Assembly (NCBI RefSeq): GCF_005405205.1
Contig: NZ_BJDP01000004.1
Span: forward strand, 1 to 64,000
From: Enterococcus pingfangensis
GTDB lineage: Bacteria; Bacillota; Bacilli; Lactobacillales; Enterococcaceae
Direction: 5' to 3'
DNA: 64,000 bases
Below, piece by piece: positions 56,682 through 64,000 of the stretch. How positions within the stretch are numbered: position 1 is the stretch's first letter; each line of letters starts with the position of its first letter. The notes under the pieces are model-generated. The model did no database searches. It saw nothing but the letters and a program-made list of their open reading frames with translations, and had not been told where the DNA came from. The translations under genes were made by a program, and so were the position numbers.

Positions 56682-58634
56682 TCAATTGCTGATGACGCCC
56701 GTATGTTCATTTCTATCTTGATAATTCAGTAAGCCGGTTAAATTTTCGATTTGTTCCTCGAGACTGTCGCCAACGGTCGTATCCTTGATGAGGACACGCG
56801 TCAAATCTTTATCGATCACGCGTTTCAAAGAAGTTTCATCGACTTGTCTAGTTAATAAATTCTCAACCGACTCAAACGGATCATGGGTGACCAATTGGAA
56901 GCCGTAAGAATTATTCAGCAATGAGTACCCAGCGATGCCCGTCGTCTTTTGATAAGCTTTAGAGAGCCCGCCGTCGATCACAAACAGCATGCCTTCACCT
57001 TTGATCGGCGATTCGCCACCTTTGACCCTCACCGGTGTATGGCCGTTGATAATCCGCGAGTGGGGAGAATATAATGCAAATTCTTCTAAGATCAGCTGAC
57101 AAGTTTCATAGGTATCACGAAACTGATAATATGGATTTTTGATTTCTTTATGGGTCTTTTTATCAGCGATAAAGTAGCGCTCGAAAGTAGTCATGGCACT
57201 TTTGCCAAACTGGGGTGAAACTTTTCCCGTCCAACAATACCAGATCCAATCAGCGGCTGAACTATCTTTTTGCTGGCTTTGACAACCAGAACGAATCTGT
57301 TCTTCAAAAAAGTTCAAAAGATCTTTCCCGCTGTGATCCTTGCCGGCAACGTTCAGCGGCAGAAAACTTCCATCAGCTTTTAAGGGCAGACAACCGTGAA
57401 ACAGAAGGTGCTGGTTATAAACTAAATACATCGAGCCTTTATCTAACAACAGCTGCATGTGTTCTCGCATTTTTGTTGATTGTTGGAAAGAAGCCAACAA
57501 TGTATCTACTACATATTCTTCTTGTTCGGTGAGCGCATGAACATCTTTTTGGATCGTTTGGAAACAGCTGCCTTGCAATGGATACTCTTTGCCAGCTAAC
57601 CGGATCGTTTCTTGCTCGAAGTCGATTTTTTCTAACAGCAGCCGATCATTCATTTGAAACTCAGGATGTCGTTTGATCAATTGACCTTCTAATTTAAATT
57701 GAATAACTGACAACGCTTGGTGGACTTTTTCCAAGCTGTCTAAACTTTCGATTGAATAACTTTCCCCACTATTTTTTTCTTTTGGCGTAAAAATTGGATT
57801 CTTTTGATAATGTTCTTCTGCATACATGAAGAGCGGCCGGAGATTCAAAGCATACGCCTGTTCGATCTCGTATAAATAATTATAACGAGCAGCGATTCGT
57901 AACAAGGTCATCAAACAAGCGCGGGAGCCAGCATACGCACCCATCCACAAAATATCGTGGTTGCCCCATTGGATATCGACAGAAGGATGCTGGCACAAAG
58001 TATCCATAATTTTATCAGCAGCGGGTCCGCGATCAAAAATATCACCGACTACATGAAGATGATCTAATACCAAACGCTGGATACTTTGACACAAAGCGAT
58101 GATAAACGGTTTACCTTGCTCCAAATCTAGTAAGTGGGCTAGGATCTGATCAAAATAAGCGGCTTTGTCAGTGTAATTCGTATCCGTATACATCAGTTCT
58201 TCAATAATATACGCATATTGTTTCGGCAGCGCTTTCCGAACTTTTGAACGTGTATATTTTGTTGAGCAAAAAGCCAGCAATTCTAATAATTGCCGGATCT
58301 TTTTCCGATACCAAGAACAATCACGATACGCATAGAAGTCTTCATCTGACAATGCTTGCTGCGGATAAGCAACTAGGATCGTTAATTTGTCTTTTTCGTG
58401 TTCTGTTAAGCGGTCACCAAAAAGCAAGCTGATTTTTTCTTTGATATTTCCGGCACCAGTGCGCAAGATGTGATCAAAGGCGGCGAACTCCCCATGAATA
58501 TCACTGATGTAAAGTTCGGTTCCTTTTGGCAGATGCATGATGGCTTCTAAGTTGACCAACTCAGTCATGATCGCTTCTTTGGTACTAAATTCTTTTTCCA
58601 ACATTTGATAATATTTTTCACGGGTCGATAGCAT
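56682..58634 (-). CDS. fbp: Fructose-1,6-bisphosphatase, class III
   Basis: Gluconeogenic phosphatase of the Firmicute type, with a calcineurin-like metallophosphatase core. The 650 residues include YISDIHGEFAAFDHIL near 42, VVGDIFDRGPAADKIMD near 195, QWGNHDILWMGAYAG near 222 and INGHTPVRVKGGESPIKGEG near 534. AAGGAG precedes the ATG. Close to ccpN and the PPDK regulator, which fits control of the glycolysis-gluconeogenesis balance. Confidence 0.96.
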   Translation of the reverse strand: MLSTREKYYQMLEKEFSTKEAIMTELVNLEAIMHLPKGTELYISDIHGEFAAFDHILRTGAGNIKEKISLLFGDRLTEHEKDKLTILVAYPQQALSDEDFYAYRDCSWYRKKIRQLLELLAFCSTKYTRSKVRKALPKQYAYIIEELMYTDTNYTDKAAYFDQILAHLLDLEQGKPFIIALCQSIQRLVLDHLHVVGDIFDRGPAADKIMDTLCQHPSVDIQWGNHDILWMGAYAGSRACLMTLLRIAARYNYLYEIEQAYALNLRPLFMYAEEHYQKNPIFTPKEKNSGESYSIESLDSLEKVHQALSVIQFKLEGQLIKRHPEFQMNDRLLLEKIDFEQETIRLAGKEYPLQGSCFQTIQKDVHALTEQEEYVVDTLLASFQQSTKMREHMQLLLDKGSMYLVYNQHLLFHGCLPLKADGSFLPLNVAGKDHSGKDLLNFFEEQIRSGCQSQQKDSSAADWIWYCWTGKVSPQFGKSAMTTFERYFIADKKTHKEIKNPYYQFRDTYETCQLILEEFALYSPHSRIINGHTPVRVKGGESPIKGEGMLFVIDGGLSKAYQKTTGIAGYSLLNNSYGFQLVTHDPFESVENLLTRQVDETSLKRVIDKDLTRVLIKDTTVGDSLEEQIENLTGLLNYQDRNEHTGVISN

Positions 58635-58702
58635 ACAGGCACTCCTTATTCAGATTGGTTTTTCACAGATCGATCGAGCAGGCTGACTCTCTTTTTAGGT
58701 TT

Positions 58703-58757
58703 AGAAAAAATGAGGTTGAGAACTGCTTTATTCACAAGAGTTTTTAACCTCAACTAG
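58703..58757 (-). terminator. Terminator after the second PPDK-regulator gene
   Basis: On the minus strand TGAGGTT and AACCTCA (seven pairs, about 58750 and 58710) enclose a long loop and are followed by TTTTTT. Confidence 0.6.
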
Positions 58758-58769
58758 CTGAATCATATT

Positions 58770-59582
58770 TTATAGCGAGTTATCTAAGTATTCGCAAATC
58801 AGTGTCGCTGATTCTTCGATTGATTTGTCGGTAACGTCAAGTGTAAAAGCACCTAGTTCATCATAAATTCCTAAAGCATAGTCGGCTTCTTCTTTGATTC
58901 GATTAATATCTGAGTAGCGGGAATTTTCAGCCAGACCTAAAGAATTCAAACGACTCATCCGAATTTTTTTCTGAACTTCAGGCTCGATCATTAGCCCAAC
59001 AAGTTTTTCTTTTGGCACAGCTTTGATCTGTTCAGGTAAAGGCACTTCTGGAATCAAGGGCAGATTCGCTACTTTGATTCGTTTGTTTGCTAAATACATA
59101 CTCAAAGGTGTTTTAGAAGTCCGCGAGATCCCCAGCAAAACAAGATCTGCTTCTAAAAATCCTTTGGCATCTTTGCCGTCATCGTATTTCACGGCAAATT
59201 CAATCGCCGCTACGCGATCAAAATATTCTTGATTTAATTTATGCACCACACCGGCTTGTTGCAATGGCGCAACGCCGGTTTTTTGATGGACGATCTCCAT
59301 AAAAGGACTCATCAAATTAATATACTGCAATCCTGTCCGTTCACCAAAGTCTTCAATGATTTTAGTAAGATTGTCGCTGACTAAAGTAGTCACTACGATC
59401 GCGCTGTCTTTTAAAGCATCGCTTAGAATACTCGTTAATTCATCTTCATCTTTAGTGAAAGGAAAACGGTAAGACAAATCAAAATCCACCGTAGGAAATT
59501 GTGCCGCTACGGCATTAACTAATTTAAGCGACGTTTCGCCGACTGAATCAGAGATCATATATAGAGGTACACTTTTTTTCAT
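58770..59582 (-). CDS. yqfL: PPDK regulatory protein, paralogue 2 (YqfL-like)
   Basis: 270 residues of the DUF299 family with YMISDSVGETSLKLV at the start, AIEFAVKYDDGKDAKGFLEAD near 130 and the P-loop GISRTSKTPLSMYLANK near 155. It follows ccpN by 12 bases, the ccpN-yqfL arrangement of Bacillus, where YqfL modulates CcpN activity. A second copy with the same blocks is at 34949-35803. Here the pair is on the opposite strand from glyQS, unlike Bacillus. Confidence 0.92.
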   Translation of the reverse strand: MKKSVPLYMISDSVGETSLKLVNAVAAQFPTVDFDLSYRFPFTKDEDELTSILSDALKDSAIVVTTLVSDNLTKIIEDFGERTGLQYINLMSPFMEIVHQKTGVAPLQQAGVVHKLNQEYFDRVAAIEFAVKYDDGKDAKGFLEADLVLLGISRTSKTPLSMYLANKRIKVANLPLIPEVPLPEQIKAVPKEKLVGLMIEPEVQKKIRMSRLNSLGLAENSRYSDINRIKEEADYALGIYDELGAFTLDVTDKSIEESATLICEYLDNSL

Positions 59583-59594
59583 TATTTTTTACTC

Positions 59595-60224
59595 CTATCG
59601 ATTGGTTTCCGTTTGTTTTGCTTGCTGCATAATGTAATTGAAAATTCGAGATTTCGTAATTTTTCCGATAACTTTTTTTGGATCTTCTTCGCTGACCACC
59701 GGCAGTGAATCAACTTGATAATCCAGTAAAACAGCGCCCGCCTCTAAAATCGTGTAATCTTTTGTACAAGTTTGTAGATGCGGCGCGCGCGTCATCACGA
59801 CCGCTACGGGTGTGCTTTGTAAGTTGCTATTCAATGAAGCTCGCAACAAATCTTTGCGAGACAATAAGCCCACAAGATGTTGATCTTTATCTGTTACATA
59901 AATAGAACCCACATCATACATAAACATATTAGTGATCGCATCATGGATCGAAGTATCTTGCGGTGTCAATAACGGAGATAACATGATTTCTTCAACCTTG
60001 ACGGAAAATATTTTATCAAATAAAAACTGCTCGATGCCTACACCGGTATAAGTGTAACCAACTTTAGGGCTGGCTTCTAAAATACCCGCCATAGTCAAGA
60101 AGGAGAGATCAGTTCGTAGAGTAGCATGTGAGATTCCTAAGTGATCAGCGATTTTTTCGCCGCTCAACGGTTGATCGCGTTTGACGACCTCGATGATTTT
60201 CTCTTGCCTTTGTGATAGATTCAT
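59595..60224 (-). CDS. ccpN: CcpN-like repressor (HTH plus CBS domains)
   Basis: 209 residues: DeoR-like winged helix (about 1-60, GEKIADHLGISHATLRTDLSFL), then two CBS domains (about 78-135 and 140-200) that sense nucleotides or glycolytic signals. In Bacillus CcpN represses gluconeogenic genes on glycolytic sugars independently of CcpA. AGGAGG precedes the ATG. Neighbouring fbp on the same strand is a sensible target (inference). Confidence 0.92.
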   Translation of the reverse strand: MNLSQRQEKIIEVVKRDQPLSGEKIADHLGISHATLRTDLSFLTMAGILEASPKVGYTYTGVGIEQFLFDKIFSVKVEEIMLSPLLTPQDTSIHDAITNMFMYDVGSIYVTDKDQHLVGLLSRKDLLRASLNSNLQSTPVAVVMTRAPHLQTCTKDYTILEAGAVLLDYQVDSLPVVSEEDPKKVIGKITKSRIFNYIMQQAKQTETNR

Positions 60225-60463
60225 AGGTCCTCCTAGTAATGCATTCCTTTTTTAAAAAAAGAAAATTAATTTTTTCATTAGTAATTCAAACGGATTGCCT
60301 AAAAAAGACAAACGCGTGAATACACATTCTATTATACACGTAAAAACTATATAAACAACATGAATGATTAAATAAACACATATTTGATTATTCAAAAAAA
60401 TAAAGGAAAAATCCTTTCTAAAAAGTAGATTTAGCAGTATAATACTTTTTGTTGATAAAAGAC
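60225..60463 (+). promoter_or_regulatory. Divergent region before ccpN with the tRNA promoter
   Basis: AT-rich, 239 bases. TTTCTA (60415-60420) and TATAAT (60438-60443) with a 17-base spacer form a promoter 20 bases before the tRNA; the -35 is weak. No other gene is seen. Confidence 0.6.
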
Positions 60464-60535
60464 AACCTGTTAGTCAAGGGGTCAAGACGCCGCGTTCTCA
60501 GCGCGGAGGCACGGGTTCAAATCCCGTACAGGTTA
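60464..60535 (+). tRNA. tRNA-Glu (CTC anticodon)
   Basis: 72-base cloverleaf. Acceptor AACCTGT/ACAGGTT (60464-60470 with 60528-60534), discriminator A. D stem GTC/GAC. Anticodon stem CCGCG/CGCGG (60490-60494 with 60502-60506), loop TTCTCAG, anticodon CTC at 60497-60499. T stem ACGGG/CCCGT with TTCAAAT loop. No encoded CCA. The body resembles bacterial tRNA-Glu (U11-A24, C12-G23), but the first pair is A-U and the anticodon C34 would read GAG only. Confidence 0.9.
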
Positions 60536-60545
60536 TAAAGATAGT

Positions 60546-60597
60546 TAGAGTTGATAGGACGGCCTTTTTGGATCGTCAGTCAACTCTATTTTTTTTA
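60546..60597 (+). terminator. Terminator after the tRNA
   Basis: TAGAGTTGA/TCAACTCTA (60546-60554 with 60580-60588) with an inner stem, followed by a run of T. Confidence 0.88.
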
Positions 60598-60756
60598 CCG
60601 TTTTTTCTCTGTGTGGCAGGAATTTTTCAGAAGATGGTCAATAAGAAAAAAGTGCCAGCAGTTTTTGAATCAACGGATAATAGTTAGAAGAAATCTTTTC
60701 GATGGCAGGAACAGTAAGCCGGAAAGATTTTTTGTGCGTTTTCAGGTGGGATATAA

Positions 60757-60796
60757 AAAATACTGACAGAAAACCACTAATGATTTTTGTCAGTAT
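60757..60796 (-). terminator. Terminator of the Mga/EbpR-like gene
   Basis: ATACTGACA/TGTCAGTAT (60760-60768 with 60788-60796); on the minus strand it is followed by TTTTTT. The region 60598-60756 holds nothing that I can identify. Confidence 0.8.
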
Positions 60797-60870
60797 AAAT
60801 AGGAGCACCATCAAATTTGATCAATTTTTATCCCTCAAGGAAAAGATAACCAGAGAAACGGCTTTTTAAA

Positions 60871-62388
60871 TCAAAAAGCAAGTTCTTCTGCTTGGAGATG
60901 GTAGGAGATATTCTTTTTTTGATGCTGTTTTCGTAAAGTCCGATACAACGCGATATGATCCGTATTTTTACTGAAAAAATTAAAAACAAAATACGGTAAC
61001 GTATTGTTTTTTGGGAGCAGCAATGCTGAAGAACAGATCAGAAAATCATAGTCTGCCATGGCATGGATCGAAAATGGGACTAATTTGATGAATGAAAGAT
61101 CCTTTAGCCGTTGCGTGATGTCTTGGCGAAACAGTTGGTTAGATTCTACGACTAGAGAAACAATCAAAGGTTGTTGCTGACCGGCAGATTCAAAATATGC
61201 CAGAGTCAGCCAGGTGAATAATTCGATCAAACAAGTTTGACAGCCTTGCAACCATTCAAATCCCCGACGTTTACTGAATCGCATAAAAAAGCGGGTGATC
61301 TTTTGCTGAAGATAATCGTAATGAATAGAAGGACTTTGACGAAAATAAACTAAAAGATTAAACAATGTCGGAAGTCGTTGCGGGAAAATATAGTAACAGA
61401 CCAATATGTTATGCAAATTCCCGTGGATATCGGGATTTTTTTTCAAGAGACCAGTGTCCCCGCGGATGATCGTTTTTTCCCAAAATGCTTCAAAACTAAG
61501 CAAAATAGTTGATAATGAATTTTTTTCAGTGAGATATTGCTGAATCATTGGCAAGCGCGGATCATCGATCCCGGTATAAGTAGGCGCGTAATAATGCATA
61601 AATTGTAAAAACCGATATTCTGCATACAGCTGATCTTTTGATACAGGGAAAAAATGCTCCAGTGCATCTAGCGGCATTGCACTTTTCTTGGAGAAAACGG
61701 CATCGTAACGTTCATCATCTTCAACGTAGAAGCCAGCTTTCGTGCGCAGATAAGTAATTTCAACAAATAGATAGATTTCTTTTGTCCCAACATAATCGCG
61801 TCCTAAAGGGATCTCGTGACTCAATGCAGCTAGTGTAGTCGCTAATTCACCTGATTGGAAATGTTGGAACAACGATTCGCTTCCTTTTGAGACGGCCCAA
61901 ATAAGATTGAATAAAGTGATTCGGATCAAGCGTTCATCGCCTTTTAGCGATAATTGGCTGCGATTGAAAGTCAATCCAAATTGCTGGACATATTCTGCTA
62001 ATGGCTGGAGATGCCGCATACATGAGGCGATACTGACATAGTGAGATTGACAAAATGTCTTTAAATCTTTTTTTGGATGTTCCAATAAATAAAGCAAACA
62101 TTGATGAGGCACACCTTGATAGACCAAAAAAGCAAAATATTAGTCATAAGATACTTCTGAAAGAGGGCAGCTGACTTGTTTTTGTGGAGTGAACAATACT
62201 GCCGCTTGATTGATCGTTGAACAATCGGCCGCTATTTCATTCAATAAAACTTGTGTCGTGCTATAGACGTACCCAAGTTCATCGCTAATCGACTTCACCG
62301 TATACTCTCCCGCAGGCAACCGTTCCAAATGATAAAAGAGAGCCAATTTTTTTTGTTCTTTTTTTGTTAAGAAAATTGTTGCTAGCAA
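60871..62388 (-). pseudogene. Mga/EbpR-like regulator with an in-frame stop
   Basis: Two open stretches in the same frame (62388 or 62460 to 62140, and 62127 to 60871) read as one protein of about 505 residues split by a single TAA at 62142-62140 (SEVSYD-stop-YFAFLVYQGV). The N-terminal half has a Mga-type helix-turn-helix (YTVKSISDELGYVYSTTQVLL, second HTH in DLKTFCQSHYVSIASCMRHL); the rest is the helical PRD/Mga-like body. The best relatives are virulence-type regulators such as EbpR, which activates pilus genes in E. faecalis. It is divergent from a pilus-tip-type gene, which fits. The likely start is TTG 62388 after AAGGCGGAG. Nonsense mutation, readthrough or base-call error. Confidence 0.75.
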
Positions 62389-62460
62389 GCTCTCCGCCTT
62401 CTTTCTAATTGATATCTTAACTTTATTATAAAGGAAATATGAAATATTATCAAAAACCAT

Positions 62461-62884
62461 CTGTCAAATACAATATAAGTCATCCAAACAATTATTTTTA
62501 AATGATAATCAGAGTAAATAAAACCTATAACAAGAAAAAAACTTAAAAATTCTTATTATTGATCGGATTATAATAATCAATTTTAATGTACTATTTTATT
62601 TTTTTTGATAAATACAAAACGTTATTATGAAAATATAGTTATTTTACTCGCTCTGTATATGATAAAACAGGATATTTTTAAGCTAAAAAGCGTTATAAAA
62701 CTAATTAAATAACCTAAATACATATTAATTGGTTATAAAACAATTATATTGATAAACTTAATGTGTAATAAATAAAATATTTTTAAGAAAACGAGGGTGG
62801 GATTAAAACAAATGAGTCTATGAAGCCCAACAAAAAACAAGGTAGCAGTTCAGGGATTTTGTAAGAAAGGATGTGGATAAACGA
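62461..62884. promoter_or_regulatory. Long AT-rich divergent region before the pilus-type gene
   Basis: About 420 bases, strongly AT-rich compared with the rest of the window, with poly-A and poly-T tracts and many TATAAT-like boxes. No ORF of note. This is the expected control region for the pilus locus. AAGAAAGG (62863-62870) and GGAT (62875) lie before the possible starts GTG 62873 and ATG 62885. AT bias suggests curved DNA or acquired sequence. Confidence 0.5.
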
Positions 62885-64000
62885 ATGAGAATGAGGAAAA
62901 AAAGACAGGCACTGTGGTCGATAGTTGCGATTTTGATGATCATTTTTCCTTATATTTTGTCGATAGCTTCAGTCTTGCCGCAAAAAGTCGAAGCAATCAC
63001 GACAGGGGAAGTTATTTTCGATCAAGAGGATATGGGACGAGTAGAAGTTTCATATCAAGAAAAAGAAACCATGATCGATGGCAGATTGATTATCAGAAAT
63101 ACGAAGATGCAAGTATCGAATACGATAGCCAACGCTTGCTGAAACTAAAATTAGATACAGTATCAGATATCAACAGCGGGCTGAAGGATCCTGCTAGTAT
63201 GCAGCTGCAAGCAGATGGTTGGTTAGTTGAGTCAACGTATTCAACAACGTCAAAAGGCAAAATTCTTTTAGAAGTACCGAAAGAAGAAAATACTTTGGCA
63301 GTTGAGATCCAGTTTGATGAACGTCGCGCAGTGATAAACGAGAGCGATCCAGCGGAGTTGGAAGCATTGGTTGAAGAAGACAGTCAAGATATTCCGGAGC
63401 TTCAATTAACTGATATTTTGCCGGCAGAAATGCAAGGGCCGTATCAAGTAACTGCCCAAGTAGACACGGCAGAAGAAACACAAGCAACGGAAGCAGAAAA
63501 CGAAAATGATCAAGAAGAAACAGTAGATGCGGCAGCAAGCTTACCTAGCCGTGCAACACGAAACATTACGCGGTCATCAGAATTTCCAGATATCAGATCA
63601 ACTAAGCGTGCACAGTTAGCGACTAAAGATGCAGATGGAAATCCTTTGTCGCCACTAGATGCGTGGAATCAACGATTGTATGAAATTACATTTGATTTGA
63701 CGGCGACTGCGCCCTTGCTTCATGGCGAGGCAGATATTGTGTTTATCATGGATGGGAGTTCTTCTGCTTCAGGTGGGGACCGTTACGCGGATGTGCAAGC
63801 CGCTATCACATTTTTAGAGCAGGAACTTGAAGGGACAGGAGCCACAGTCAATATTGCGATTTTACCAGCTAGTGGAGCATTTAATCCTAATAATAATAAG
63901 CAAGGTATCAAACTTGATTTTGCGTCATTAGAGGACTGGACTAAAGAAAACGCTGACGGGGAGACTTTGTTTGAGGATCAGATCAATAAAATTCATAAAG
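62885..64000 (+). pseudogene. vWA pilus-tip-type surface protein, frameshifted and cut by window end
   Basis: Reads from ATG 62885 (or GTG 62873): basic start, membrane signal segment (WSIVAILMIIFPYILSIASV, signal peptide), then mature N-terminus. The frame is lost near 63079: the first frame stops at 63142, while a second frame is open from 63079 to the window end. One extra T at 63079 would join them as TMIDWQIDYQKYED. The second frame has a charged region, then a von Willebrand A domain with MIDAS DGSSS at about 63751-63765. It resembles the EbpA/pilus-tip adhesins of Gram-positive cocci. The C-terminus, sorting signal and partner pilin genes lie beyond 64000. Confidence 0.75.

Noticed and set aside
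63194-63538. 114-codon Leu-rich ORF on the minus strand in the pilus-type gene
   Set aside because: Shadow of the frameshifted vWA gene; the plus frame is far more protein-like and leads into a MIDAS motif.
1-64000. CRISPR arrays, insertion sequences, prophage
   Set aside because: No regularly spaced repeats, transposase, integrase or phage structural genes were seen in the translated frames.

Overview
The window looks like the chromosome of a low-GC Gram-positive coccus of the Lactobacillales, most likely an Enterococcus. The clearest marker is a liaX-liaY-liaZ set (the LiaR-controlled, daptomycin-sensing envelope cluster of enterococci), lying between pstB-phoU and hprK-lgt-gpsA-galU. CcpA, HPr kinase, T-box leaders, a GHMP-type threonine operon and a 58-residue S21 protein fit the same group. 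I cannot name the species. It carries a complete histidine operon, which many enterococci lack. No phage, insertion sequence or CRISPR array was seen.

Layout. 0-4.3 kb: phosphate uptake (pstB, phoU), then liaXYZ. 4.6-9.7 kb: hprK, lgt, gpsA, galU and two small envelope or stress proteins (DUF948, YtxH). 10-17.6 kb: ccpA, a trehalose cluster (treR divergent from treP-treC), a queuosine-precursor transporter queT behind a probable preQ1-II riboswitch, and a short-chain dehydrogenase coupled to a DUF2829 (Tad2-fold) gene. 17.9-30 kb: class A PBP, tyrS, an AEC permease, nfo, proBA, yneF, trxB, pgcA and a CzrA-like ArsR regulator. 30-35 kb: hom-thrC-thrB, then a methionine T-box ahead of metA. 35-43.3 kb: a PPDK-regulator paralogue, a Fur-family gene, rpsU, yqeY, phoH, pgpH, ybeY, dgkA, era and recO. 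43.6-52.3 kb: the histidine operon, starting with one gene that fuses HisZ and HisG. 52.3-60.2 kb: glycine T-box and glyQS, an AEC permease, class III fbp, and a ccpN-yqfL pair holding a second PPDK-regulator paralogue. 60.4-64 kb: a tRNA-Glu with a CTC anticodon, a Mga/EbpR-like regulator broken by one in-frame stop, an AT-rich gap, and the start of a vWA pilus-tip-type surface protein broken by a one-base frameshift and cut off by the window end.

How it fits together. HPr kinase and CcpA form the carbon-catabolite circuit, with cre-like sites before ccpA and in the treR-treP gap. CcpN, Fbp and the PPDK regulators point to a switch between glycolysis and gluconeogenesis. Hom feeds homoserine both to threonine (ThrB, ThrC) and to methionine (MetA, acetyl-CoA type by residue Glu111). 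The order phoH-pgpH-ybeY-dgkA-era-recO-glyQS is the conserved Firmicute order, interrupted here by the his operon. The items most worth a second look are the HisZ-HisG fusion, the double lesion in the pilus locus next to an unusual tRNA, the preQ1-II-like leader, the small ORFs between the Met T-box and metA, and the DUF2829-SDR pair.
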